DNA from: Streptomyces sp. S.PNR 29
GTDB lineage: Bacteria; Actinomycetota; Actinomycetes; Streptomycetales; Streptomycetaceae
NCBI RefSeq assembly: GCF_030386795.1
Contig: NZ_JANUQM010000006.1
Location: forward strand, 126,601 to 190,600
Length of the DNA stretch: 64,000 nucleotides
Direction of reading: 5' to 3'
The notes below the pieces were generated by a model. It searched no databases. It was not told where the DNA came from and saw only the letters and a list, made by a program, of their open reading frames with translations. Position numbers and translations under genes: made by a program. Each line of letters opens with the position of its first letter. Position 1 is the first letter of the stretch. Positions 26,347-34,814 of the stretch are shown here, in pieces.

Positions 26347-27314
26347 TGGCAGGCAAGCAGGTGCGCCTGTTCCTGGTGGACGGCAAAGTCGGTGGTCTGA
26401 CGACCGCGGAGATCATGACGTGGACCGGGCAACTGCTCAAGGGTGCCCGCAAGGACCTGGGGCGCATCCGGGACCGTCGGGAGGCGCAGAAGACCGGCGT
26501 CTACATCCTGCTGGGTGAGGACGAGGAGACCGGGAAGACCAAGGCGTACGTCGGGCAGTCCGACAACGTCGCCAAGCGCCTGGGCCAGCACGACCAGAGC
26601 AAGGACTTCTGGTCGGAGGTCGTGGTCATCACCTCGAAGGACTCCAACCTGACCAGTGCGCACGTGCGCTGGCTGGAGTCGAAGCTGATCGGCATGGCCA
26701 AGGCGATCGGCCGGGTCCCGCTGGAGAACGGCAACGAGCCCACCGGCGGCGCCGACCTTCCCGAGGCGGACGCTTCGGACATGGAGGAGTTCGTCAGGCA
26801 GTTGGAGATCCTCCTGCCGGTTCTCGGCGTGGACGTACTGCGGGGCAGGGCCACTCGTCCGGTCGCCGGTACTCCTGCCGTCCCGCAGCCCGCGCCGACC
26901 GGGTCCGGTGGCCCGGTGCCGGTCGTCGAGTCCGAGCCGGAGCCTGAGGCGGAGGTCTCGCCGGTGTTTCACCTGGCGCAGATGCCCGGTGCTCAGGCGC
27001 AGGTCATCGACGGGGAGTTCACGGTTCTGGCCGGCTCGCAGGTGGCTGCTGAGATGCCGGACCGCTCCGGTTACAAGGCTTCGTCGGCCAAGCAGTACAA
27101 GCTTCGTCAGGGCCAGCATCGTGACCTGGTCGCGGACGGGTCGATCGCCGTTGGCCCGGACGGGACCGCGCGCCTGACTCGTGATGTCGTGTTCGGTTCT
27201 CCTTCGGCCGCCGGGGCGGTCATCGCTGGGCGGGTGTCCTTGAACGGACGGATCGCCTGGCTCACCGAGGACGGCGTCACCTACGGAGCCTGGGAGTCCG
27301 ACAGCACTCGCTGA
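26346..27314 (+). CDS. GIY-YIG nuclease family protein with DUF4357-like C-terminal domain
   Basis: The N-terminal region has the GIY-YIG core: TGVYILL and KAYVGQ strands, then the Arg of VAKRLGQH and the Glu of RWLESKLIGMA, all expected catalytic positions. A Pro/Glu-rich linker (residues about 180-205) leads to a C-terminal domain with YKASSAKQYKLRQGQ, LTRDVVFGSPSAAGAVI and GRIAWLTEDG, the DUF4357 pattern. Such two-domain proteins are often found with type I restriction genes. It starts in the hsdS stop (TGATG) and lies 59 bases before hsdM, so it is expressed within the cassette. It may be an accessory nuclease or a DNA-modification sensor; its actual job is unknown. Confidence 0.88.
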   Translation: MAGKQVRLFLVDGKVGGLTTAEIMTWTGQLLKGARKDLGRIRDRREAQKTGVYILLGEDEETGKTKAYVGQSDNVAKRLGQHDQSKDFWSEVVVITSKDSNLTSAHVRWLESKLIGMAKAIGRVPLENGNEPTGGADLPEADASDMEEFVRQLEILLPVLGVDVLRGRATRPVAGTPAVPQPAPTGSGGPVPVVESEPEPEAEVSPVFHLAQMPGAQAQVIDGEFTVLAGSQVAAEMPDRSGYKASSAKQYKLRQGQHRDLVADGSIAVGPDGTARLTRDVVFGSPSAAGAVIAGRVSLNGRIAWLTEDGVTYGAWESDSTR

Positions 27315-27373
27315 CCGGCCTCGGAACATACTGATCTCGCAGGGCGTGGGTCCTGGGCAGGAAAGGAAACAAC

Positions 27374-28855
27374 GTGTCGGACACTCGCCGGCTGGTCGAC
27401 AAGATGTGGTCGTACGCGGGCGTGCTGCGGGACGCCGGGGTGGGCGTGCTGGAGTACACCGAGCAGCTGACCTACCTGCTGTTCTTGAAGATGGCGCACG
27501 AGCGTGCCCACCGGCCGCTCAAGCCTGAGCAGATCGTCCCGGAGAAGTACTCCTGGCAGCGCCTGCTGGACACGGACGGCGCAGCCCTCGAAACGGAGTA
27601 CACGCTGATCCTGCAGGGCTTGGGCCGTCAGCCCGGCATGCTCGGCACGATCTTCCGCAAAGCACAGAACCGGGTGCAGGACCCGGCGATCCTCAAACGG
27701 CTCGTCCACGACCTGATCGACAAGGAGAGCTGGTCGGCCGGCGGTGACATCAACGGCGACGCCTACGAGGCTCTGCTGTCCAGGGGCGCCAGCGACAAGG
27801 GTTCGGGCGCGGGCCAGTACTTCACCCCGCGTTCGATCATCTCCGCGATGGTGGAGGTCGTGCAGCCCACCGTGGAGGACACGGTGATCGACCCGGCCTG
27901 CGGCACGGGCGGGTTCCTGCTGGGGGCGCACGAGTACGCGTCCAAGAACGCAGCGCGCATGAACCCCGAGCAGCGCCGGCACCTCAAGGCGTCGTTCGTG
28001 CACGGCGTGGAGATCGTGGACGGCACTGCGCGCCTGGCCGCCATGAACCTGCTGCTGCACGGCATGGGGGACGCCAAGGGCGAGTCGCTGATCGAGGTCA
28101 AGGACGCCCTGGTGGCCGACCCCGGTGAGCGCTGGTCGGTGGTGCTGGCCAACCCGCCCTTCGGCACGAAGTCCTCGATCACGATGGTGGGGGCCGATGG
28201 GAGGGAGGCGCGCGAGGACCGGGAGATCGAGCGCAACGACTTCGTGGTCACCACCAGCAACAAGCAACTCAACTTCCTGCAGCACATCATGACGATCCTG
28301 GACATCAACGGCCGGGCTGCGGTGGTGCTGCCGGACAACGTGCTGTTCGAGGGCGGTGCCGGAGAGACCCTGCGCCGCAGGCTGCTGGACGACTTCGACC
28401 TGCACACGATCCTGCGCCTGCCCACCGGCGTGTTCTACGCACCGGGTGTGAAGGCGAACGTGCTGTTCTTCGACAAGAAACCGGCCAGCGAGACCCCGTG
28501 GACCACCAGGACGTGGGTGTACGACCTGCGGACCAACAAGCACTTCACGCTCAAGAAGAACCCGCTGACCCGTAAGGACCTCGATGACTTCGTCCGGTCC
28601 GTCAGGCCCGGCCGGCCCCTTGAGGAACGTGTCGAGTCCGAGCGTTTCAGGTCGTTCACCTACGACGAGCTGATCGCCCGTGACAAGGTCAACCTGGACA
28701 TCATCTGGCTGCGCGACGAGTCTCTGGAGGACCTCGACAACCTGCCTGCCCCCGACGTGATCGCCCGTGAGATCGTCGACGACCTCACCGCCGCCCTGGA
28801 AGAGTTCGCGGCCGTCGCCCATGATCTGGAGGCCAGGGGGACGAGCGGGGCTTGA
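27374..28855 (+). CDS. hsdM: Type I restriction-modification methyltransferase subunit (HsdM)
   Basis: The N-terminal helical HsdM domain (residues 1-130) precedes an N6-adenine methyltransferase with SAM motif I DPACGTGGF (from residue 173) and catalytic motif IV NPPF (N260), plus GQYFTPR at the domain junction. Length (493 residues) is normal. GTG at 27374 has an excellent ribosome site (AGGAAAGGAAACAAC). With HsdS it methylates host DNA; with HsdR it completes the restriction complex. Its position last in the operon, behind hsdR and hsdS, is unusual, because the methylase is often encoded first. Confidence 0.95.
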   Translation: MSDTRRLVDKMWSYAGVLRDAGVGVLEYTEQLTYLLFLKMAHERAHRPLKPEQIVPEKYSWQRLLDTDGAALETEYTLILQGLGRQPGMLGTIFRKAQNRVQDPAILKRLVHDLIDKESWSAGGDINGDAYEALLSRGASDKGSGAGQYFTPRSIISAMVEVVQPTVEDTVIDPACGTGGFLLGAHEYASKNAARMNPEQRRHLKASFVHGVEIVDGTARLAAMNLLLHGMGDAKGESLIEVKDALVADPGERWSVVLANPPFGTKSSITMVGADGREAREDREIERNDFVVTTSNKQLNFLQHIMTILDINGRAAVVLPDNVLFEGGAGETLRRRLLDDFDLHTILRLPTGVFYAPGVKANVLFFDKKPASETPWTTRTWVYDLRTNKHFTLKKNPLTRKDLDDFVRSVRPGRPLEERVESERFRSFTYDELIARDKVNLDIIWLRDESLEDLDNLPAPDVIAREIVDDLTAALEEFAAVAHDLEARGTSGA

Positions 28856-28905
28856 CCCTGCGGACTGCCTCGGATCGTCTGTCACGGGCTCGCGGCATCC
28901 CGCTG

Positions 28906-30012
28906 TCAGTGGGTGAGCCCGGCCTTCTTGCAGGCGGACTCCAGCTGCGGAGTGCAGATCTGGCCGATGGTGTACACGTCGTCCTTGACCACGGTGTCCT
29001 TGATGTTGCCGACGGTCACCGGGATGGGGTCGAGCAGGACGGCGGGGATGTCCTCGGTGGTGAGGGTATCGACCGTGGTCCTGGCGATGTTGTCGAGCGT
29101 TTCACCGCGGCCCAGGGCGACGGCCATGTCCGCGGCCGCGTCGGCCTCGGCCTTGAAGGGCTTGTAGACGCTCATGTACTGCTCGCCCCTGATGATGCGC
29201 CGCACGGCCGCGAGGTCGGCGTCCTGGCCGGTGACGGGCGGCAGCGGCTCGATGCCGGCGGACTTGAGGGCGGCGATGACGCCGGCGGCCAGGCCGTCGT
29301 TGGCGGCGTAGACGCCGTCGATGCTGTCGGCGCCCAGGGCGGCGATGGCGCGGCCCATGTCGGCGTGGGCGGTCTCCTGCCTCCAGCCCTGGATGTCGTA
29401 CGTCTGGCCGATCTTGACCTTGCCCTTGAGGACGGACAGCGCGCCCCTCTTGAAGGAAATGTTGGTCGGGCTGGTCTGGGGGCCGTTCATCATGACGATC
29501 TGGCCCTCGTCCGCCTTGTCGCCCAGGGCCTTGAGGAGCGCCTCGCCCTGGAGCTTCCCCACCCGTTCGTTGTCGAAGGAGACATAACCCGAGACCGGGC
29601 CCTCGACGAGGCCGTCGTAGGCGACGACCGGGATGCCCGCGTCGTGTGCCCTCTGGACCGAGGGGGCCATGGATCTGAAGTTCACGGCGGAGAGGATGAG
29701 GACCTTGACGCCCTTGTTGATCAGGGTGTCCACCTGTTGTTGCTGGGTGGCCACGTCCCCCTCGGCGTTGGCGTACTCCAGCGCGCAGTCCTCGCACAGC
29801 TCCTTGAGCTTCTTTTCGATCAGGGGCTTGTCGAACGTCTCCCAGCGAGTCTGGACGATCTGGCTGAACAGCAGGCCGACCGTGAACCCGCCCTTGCCGG
29901 AGGCGGTCCCGCCCGAGTCGGCGGACTCCCCTCCCGCCCCGCAGGCGGCCAGGGGCGCGGCCAGCGCCAATGCGGCTGCGGCGATGGCCGTACGACCCCG
30001 ATGCGCCCTCAC
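28906..30012 (-). CDS. Sugar ABC transporter substrate-binding lipoprotein (family 4/XylF-RbsB type)
   Basis: GTG at 30012 follows a strong AGGAGGT site. The N-terminus is a lipoprotein signal with lipobox LAAC (Cys24). The mature part is a two-lobed periplasmic-binding-protein type 1 fold: FTVGLLFSQIVQTRWETFDK, INKGVKVLILSAVN, AGIPVVAYDGL, DGVYAANDGLAAGVIAAL, GQDADLAAVRRIIRGEQ. The pattern resembles xylose- or ribose-binding proteins. No permease or ATPase gene lies next to it, so it either feeds a distant transporter or acts as a sensor. Its stop is about 50 bases from the hsdM stop, convergent. Confidence 0.85.
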   Translation of the reverse strand: MRAHRGRTAIAAAALALAAPLAACGAGGESADSGGTASGKGGFTVGLLFSQIVQTRWETFDKPLIEKKLKELCEDCALEYANAEGDVATQQQQVDTLINKGVKVLILSAVNFRSMAPSVQRAHDAGIPVVAYDGLVEGPVSGYVSFDNERVGKLQGEALLKALGDKADEGQIVMMNGPQTSPTNISFKRGALSVLKGKVKIGQTYDIQGWRQETAHADMGRAIAALGADSIDGVYAANDGLAAGVIAALKSAGIEPLPPVTGQDADLAAVRRIIRGEQYMSVYKPFKAEADAAADMAVALGRGETLDNIARTTVDTLTTEDIPAVLLDPIPVTVGNIKDTVVKDDVYTIGQICTPQLESACKKAGLTH

Positions 30013-30243
30013 AGGGGGACCTCCTGGCTCGTCCGAGAATCCCCCTGACCGCCCACCTCGGCCACTCACTGTCAGGATAGGCCGGGCGGCGCGAGGCGGC
30101 GGGAACAAGGCGGCGGGCACAACGGAGAGTCACTGAGACGGCCGGTGGAGGTTCCTGCCGAGCGGACACGCTCGCCGTGCCGGCCGCCATGTGGTGAGGG
30201 CGGCAACTGCCGCCCGTCCCGGTCGCGGTCGAACACCGGCTGC

Positions 30244-31653
30244 CTACTGAGTAGGCATGTCCTTCCTGCGGACCACGATCAGCACCGCCCCGCCGATCAG
30301 CACCAGCGCGATGGCGATGCCGCCGATGAGGGGGGTGACGCCAGAGCCTCCGGTTTCGGCGAGGTTGGTGTCCGTCGCCGTGCCGCCCACCGTGGCCGGG
30401 CTCGGCTCGCTGAGGATCTGTGTGGACTCGCCGCCCTCGTCACCCTGCGTCCGGCAGTCGAGCACGCCGGCGAACCGCTTCTCGAAGCCGCCCGGCCCCT
30501 TGATCGTGAAGTCGTAGGGCTGGTCCTCCCGCAGCGGGATCGTCACCGTCCGGGACTCACCCGCCGGAATGCTGTACTCGACGCCCATCAGCTCGAAGGT
30601 GAACGCCTCGTCGCCCTCGTTGGCCGCGGTGATGTCCAGGCCGCCCTTGGCACAGTTCTTCGTCGCGGACAGGGCGGGTATCGCGCCCTTCGTCGCCCAC
30701 ATGGCGCTCGCCGTCGCCGAGACCGTCGACTCGCTGGAGCCGGCCAGGATCTGGGTCTGGCTCCGGCTCTCGGAGGTGAAGGCACGGCCGACCGGCACGG
30801 TGGTCGAGGCCTGCACGGTCAACTCGGCCGTGCCGTCCGGGGCGTCGTCGGGCACCTCGAAGAACACCTGGCTGCCGTTCGCCGCGGACGTGACCTGCCT
30901 GCCGTCCCTGTCGACGATCCGCACTCCGCTGGTGGCGGCGTCCGCCGGCGGCGTCAGCGTCGCACCGTCGGCGTTGGTGTGCACGGTCACCGGGCCGAGC
31001 CGCTCACCGGGGTGACCGGAGACGGCGGGCGGGTCGAGGGTCAGTGACGCCTCGGGCTCGGCCAGGGTCCGGGCGCTCTTGTGCAGGTAGTCCGCGAGTT
31101 GCTCGGCCTGCGGGTCGGCGGCGTCGACGTCCGCGCCGTCGGAGTAGCGCCAGATGGCCACCTGCGTGCCGGCCGCCGCGTCCTGCTCGGTGAGGGCGCC
31201 GCGGACGCCCGCCTTCTTGGCCAGGGCCGCGAGGTCGTTCACCTGCGGATAGGAGTTCTGCAGGATCCAGCGGATCCGGCCCGCGTCCTTGTTGGCACCG
31301 AGTGAGGTGCCGCTCCAGGGCGTCTCCTGGTACTTGGCGTCCTTCTGCGTGGGGTTCTGGATGTCGACGCAGTACGTCTGCAGCATGCCGCCGCCGTCCA
31401 CGGACATCTCGAACAGGCCGGCCGGCACCTGCTGGTCCCCGGAGACGTCGTGTATCACGGCGGCTCCGTACGTTTTCAGGCCGCCTATCGTGGCGGTCGC
31501 CCCGCCCTGGCTCTGCACCGTCCCGTCGTCGGCGGAAGCGGTGCCGGCACCGGCCAGCACGCCCGCGGCGACGAGCCCGGACACCAGGGTCGCGGCGGCG
31601 AGGCGGGCCGCCCCTCGCCCGCGCGCGGACAGCGCAGAGAACGAAGAAAACAC
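30244..31653 (-). CDS. TQXA thioester-domain surface protein with LAETG sortase signal
   Basis: A Sec signal (cleavage after GTASA) leads to a TQXA domain in which C95 (TYCVDIQ) and Q164 (GTQVAIW) should form an internal thioester, as in Gram-positive surface adhesins that bond covalently to partners. Middle regions look like beta-sandwich repeats with two ILxxS-containing linkers. The C-terminus has LAETG, a hydrophobic helix and RRKDMPTQ, a class E sortase signal typical of Streptomyces. GTG at 31653 is preceded by AAGGGAA. The protein should be attached to the cell wall of aerial or substrate hyphae; its ligand is unknown. Confidence 0.87.
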   Translation of the reverse strand: MFSSFSALSARGRGAARLAAATLVSGLVAAGVLAGAGTASADDGTVQSQGGATATIGGLKTYGAAVIHDVSGDQQVPAGLFEMSVDGGGMLQTYCVDIQNPTQKDAKYQETPWSGTSLGANKDAGRIRWILQNSYPQVNDLAALAKKAGVRGALTEQDAAAGTQVAIWRYSDGADVDAADPQAEQLADYLHKSARTLAEPEASLTLDPPAVSGHPGERLGPVTVHTNADGATLTPPADAATSGVRIVDRDGRQVTSAANGSQVFFEVPDDAPDGTAELTVQASTTVPVGRAFTSESRSQTQILAGSSESTVSATASAMWATKGAIPALSATKNCAKGGLDITAANEGDEAFTFELMGVEYSIPAGESRTVTIPLREDQPYDFTIKGPGGFEKRFAGVLDCRTQGDEGGESTQILSEPSPATVGGTATDTNLAETGGSGVTPLIGGIAIALVLIGGAVLIVVRRKDMPTQ

Positions 31654-31922
31654 CAAATTCCCTTCCGAGCAGGACCCGTTGACGTGGGGGGTACGGTCCC
31701 ACCAGCAGAATCACCAGCCCCGGAGGGCATGTCCGGCATCCTAAAGACGTGGCACACCGCGCTTCCCGGTGAGACGGTCCGATCATCGATCCGACTCGGA
31801 ATCGTTATCGCCGCACCGCAGATGAGCAGGACTTATCGACAAATCCACCCCGGGCGTTCGGTGCGCACTCGCCGATAAGCCGCAGTTCGGTCAGCTCGCG
31901 AAAGTCGACACGTCGGCTGACG

Positions 31923-32387
31923 TCATGTCATGACAGCGGGCTCCGGCTCCTGTTGTGCGGCCGTGTCCGACGACTCCCCCGTTGTCTCCCAGTTGGGCTC
32001 GGACTGCGGTGGAGAGGCCGCCGACTCCTGCCTGTTGGGGCGCCGGAAGGCCGACGTGCCCCGGGCGAGGTCGTGCCCGATCGCCATCGCGTCGATGTCC
32101 GCCGAGGTCCAGCTCTGCCCCTCGCGCACGTCCGTGCGCACCTTGAGCCGGCCCTGCACGACGACGGGTTCGCCCACGTTCAGCGACGCCGCCGCGTTCG
32201 TGGCGAGCTGCCGGTTGGCCCACACCGTGAAGAAGTTGGTGTGGCCGTCCGTCCACACGTTCTTCTCACGGTCCAGGTAGCGGGAGGTCACCGCCAGCCG
32301 GAACCGTGCGGACGGTCCGTTCGCGAGCTCCCGGTACACCGGCTGGGTCGCCACGTTGCCCACCACACAGATGATCGTCTCGTTCAT
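31923..32387 (-). CDS. ssbB: Single-stranded DNA-binding protein SsbB (sporulation paralogue)
   Basis: A short OB-fold SSB of 154 residues: MNETIICVVGNVATQPVYR, FRLAVTSRYLDREKN, HTNFFTVWANRQLATNAA, VVVQGRLKVRT. The C-terminus ends in EPAVMT and lacks the acidic DDDIPF-like tail of the housekeeping SSB, which is how the streptomycete SsbB paralogue differs. SsbB is known to support chromosome segregation during sporulation. GGAGGGATCC precedes the ATG. It lies downstream of two dynamin-like genes in the same direction, the arrangement known for dynA-dynB and ssbB. Confidence 0.82.
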   Translation of the reverse strand: MNETIICVVGNVATQPVYRELANGPSARFRLAVTSRYLDREKNVWTDGHTNFFTVWANRQLATNAAASLNVGEPVVVQGRLKVRTDVREGQSWTSADIDAMAIGHDLARGTSAFRRPNRQESAASPPQSEPNWETTGESSDTAAQQEPEPAVMT

Positions 32388-32693
32388 CCCGGATCCCTCC
32401 CTCACCCGACACACGCACGTCAGGCGGATACGCGTACGGGCCCGTCCCGCACGGTTGCGTCTGCCGCGACGGCGCTGTCCGTTCGCACACCGCCGCTGCC
32501 GCGACGGCGCTGCCTCTTCGCACACCGCCGCGCTGCCGCGGCGACCGCGTCCGTCACGGTCGCCGCGAAGCCAGACTGCCTCCGCCGAGCCGGGCCCGCC
32601 GAGCCCTGTGGACCGCCGCCCGCCTGTGGAGAACTCCGTCACTCGTACGGGTGAGGGGAGCCCTGGGCCACAACGCCGAGCCTGTCTCTCACC
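32388..32693. other. Intergenic region between dynB and ssbB
   Basis: The 306-base gap lies after the dynB stop and before ssbB, both leftward, and must include an ssbB promoter unless the operon reads through. It contains two 35-base tandem copies at 32461-32495 and 32496-32530, plus a partial third. No RNA gene or convincing ORF is seen. Confidence 0.55.
32461..32530. repeat. 35-bp tandem duplication upstream of ssbB
   Basis: Each unit begins CTGCCGCGACGGCGCTG and ends TTCGCACACCGCCG, with only a few differences between copies. A fragment of a third copy follows to about 32545. Unknown function; possibly a protein-binding array near the ssbB promoter. Confidence 0.75.
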
Positions 32694-34811
32694 TCATCTC
32701 GTCCCGGACCCCACGACCTTCGCGTACTGCTCCCGCACCTCCCGGTACCGCAGCAGCTCCGCCGCCACCGGATCCAGCACCCGGGCCCGGCCGCACCCGG
32801 CGGCCGCCTCCCGTAGTCGCCGTTCCGCCTCCAGCCCGTACCGCCGGGCCGGGCCGCGTGCCGCCACGCGACAGCTCCACTCGACGAGGGGGCCGCCGAC
32901 GATGCCGATGATCATCAGCAGCACCGGCACGCCCAGGTTCGGCGCCATGACCCCCAGGATCTGGCCCAGCAGCCACAGACCGCCCACGAACTGGAGGACC
33001 GTCATGCAGGCCTGCACCAGCACGGCCATCGGCCACCAGCCCGGACGCGGCGGACGTCCCGCCGGCACCCCCGCCCGTGCCGCGAGGCGGTCCAGTGCCT
33101 CGGGCAGCCCCTGGGAGCCGCGGGCGGCCGCCTCGCGCACCGCCTGCGCCCACGGCGCGGGCAGCCCGGCCGACGCACGGTCGGCCACCGTGCGCACCGC
33201 GTGCTCGACGCGCTGGCGGGCCGTGGCCTCCTCGTCCGCCTGGGTGCGCAGCGGGAGCCGTCCCGTGGGCGGTTCGGACCGGTCCTGGAACCAGCGCCAC
33301 AGCCGCAGCCAGGGCGTCCCGCACGCGCGGTTGGCGTTGCGCAGCCACGCGCGTTCCGCCGCCTCGCCCGCCGCGGTGGCGCCGACCGCGTCCGCGAGCC
33401 GGTCCGCGAACTCCCTGCGGGCCTCCTCGCTGAGCCCTGCCCTGCGGCCGGTGACATAGACGGGCCGCAGCCGCCACGCCGCGGCGTCCACGTCCGCCGA
33501 GATCCGACGCGCCGGAGCCTCCCGCTCCGCCAGGAACTGGCCGAGCGCCTCACGCAGCTCCCCGACGCCGTCCCCGGTGAGCGCGGACAGCGCGAGCACG
33601 GTCGCGCCCGGTTCGCCGTACTCCCCGAGGGCGATCCCGTCCTCGTCCAGCAGCCGCCGCAGGTCGTCGAGGACCTGCTCGGCGGCCTCCCCGGGCAGCC
33701 GGTCGATCTGGTTGAGGACCACGAACATGACCTCGGCATGACCCGCCATCGGCCGCAGATAGCGCTCGTGGAGCATGGCGTCGGCGTACTTCTCCGGATC
33801 GACCACCCAGATGACCGCGTCGACGAGCGCCAGGATGCGGTCCACCTGTTCGCGGTGCTGTACGGCCGCCGAGTCGTGGTCGGGCAGGTCGACCAGGACG
33901 AGCCCGCGCAGCTGCGCTTCCGCTTCCGCGTTCTGCAGCGGGCGCCGCCGCAGCCGGGGCGGGATACCGAGCCGCTCGATGAGGCTCGACGCGCCGTCGC
34001 TCCAGCTGCACGCGATGGGGGCGGCGGTGGTCGGCCGGCGGACGCCGGTCTCCGAGATCGTCACGCCCGCGAGCGCGTTGAACAGCTGCGACTTGCCGCT
34101 GCCCGTCGCGCCCGCGATGGCGACGACGGTGTGCTGCCCGGAGAGCCTGCGCCGCGCGGCGGCCTCGTCCAGGACCCGGCCCGCCTCGGCGAGCGTCCTG
34201 CTGTCCAGCCGGGTGCGGGAGAGCCCCACCAGCTCGCGCAGCGCGTCGAGCCGCGACCTGAGGGGCCCGTCGTACACCAGGGGGGTCACGGCCGGCGCGC
34301 TGGGCGCCCTGCTCTCCACGGCCGCCGCCTGCTCCGCGGCAGCCGCCTCGGACACCCGCCGAGCGATCAGCCCGTCGTCCCAGACGGGCTCGGAGTCCGC
34401 ACGAGCGGAGTCCCCACCAGCCCCGCGCGCGGAGTCCCCACGAGCGGAGTCCCCACGAGCGGAGTCCGCACCCTCCGGACGCTCCGCCCTGTCGGTGCGG
34501 TCCGCGCGGTCCGCACGGCCGGAGACCTCCGCTGCCTTACGGCGACGGGACACGATGGCGTCCCACACGCGCGCGTGGGGGCCCTTCGCGCGCTTCTCGG
34601 GCCGCTGCTCCTCGTCCCGGACGTCCTGCGGGGCACCCTCGGCGCCCTCTGCACCCTCGGTGTCCCCGGCACGCTCGACGTCCTCGGCGTCCCCGGCTCC
34701 CTCGGCGCCCTCCGCGTGCCCGTGGTCCTCCCCCGAGGCCGCGTCCTTCGAGGCCGCGTCCCCCGTGTGATCGGAGTGCTCGGTGTGGTCCTGGTCAGTG
34801 ACGGCGGTCAC
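32694..34811 (-). CDS. dynB: Dynamin-like GTPase DynB (membrane-associated)
   Basis: The 705-residue protein has an acidic, low-complexity N-terminus with repeated DSARG units (residues about 117-138), then a dynamin-type GTPase: G1 GATGSGKS (234-241), G3 DLPDHDS (308-314), G4 NQID (367-370). Near the C-terminus two membrane helices (MAVLVQACMTVLQFVGGLW and VPVLLMIIGIVGG) anchor it. In Streptomyces two dynamins, the second with membrane helices, stabilise FtsZ rings at sporulation septa, and they are encoded beside ssbB as here. The GTG start follows GGAGAGG and sits three bases beyond the upstream dynA stop, so the two are coupled. Confidence 0.82.
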   Translation of the reverse strand: MTAVTDQDHTEHSDHTGDAASKDAASGEDHGHAEGAEGAGDAEDVERAGDTEGAEGAEGAPQDVRDEEQRPEKRAKGPHARVWDAIVSRRRKAAEVSGRADRADRTDRAERPEGADSARGDSARGDSARGAGGDSARADSEPVWDDGLIARRVSEAAAAEQAAAVESRAPSAPAVTPLVYDGPLRSRLDALRELVGLSRTRLDSRTLAEAGRVLDEAAARRRLSGQHTVVAIAGATGSGKSQLFNALAGVTISETGVRRPTTAAPIACSWSDGASSLIERLGIPPRLRRRPLQNAEAEAQLRGLVLVDLPDHDSAAVQHREQVDRILALVDAVIWVVDPEKYADAMLHERYLRPMAGHAEVMFVVLNQIDRLPGEAAEQVLDDLRRLLDEDGIALGEYGEPGATVLALSALTGDGVGELREALGQFLAEREAPARRISADVDAAAWRLRPVYVTGRRAGLSEEARREFADRLADAVGATAAGEAAERAWLRNANRACGTPWLRLWRWFQDRSEPPTGRLPLRTQADEEATARQRVEHAVRTVADRASAGLPAPWAQAVREAAARGSQGLPEALDRLAARAGVPAGRPPRPGWWPMAVLVQACMTVLQFVGGLWLLGQILGVMAPNLGVPVLLMIIGIVGGPLVEWSCRVAARGPARRYGLEAERRLREAAAGCGRARVLDPVAAELLRYREVREQYAKVVGSGTR
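34391..34470 (-). repeat. 15-bp coding repeats (DSARG units) in dynB
   Basis: Imperfect 15-base units (reverse strand of GGAGTCCCCACGAGC) encode consecutive DSARG blocks in the disordered N-terminal region of dynB. This is probably slippage-prone, and copy number may vary among strains. Confidence 0.7.
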
Positions 34812-34814
34812 CGG

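Noticed and set aside
21808..28905. att-type direct repeats flanking the restriction cassette
   Set aside because: I compared the two borders by eye and found no convincing repeat or integrase; the cassette may still be mobile, but the sequence here does not show how.
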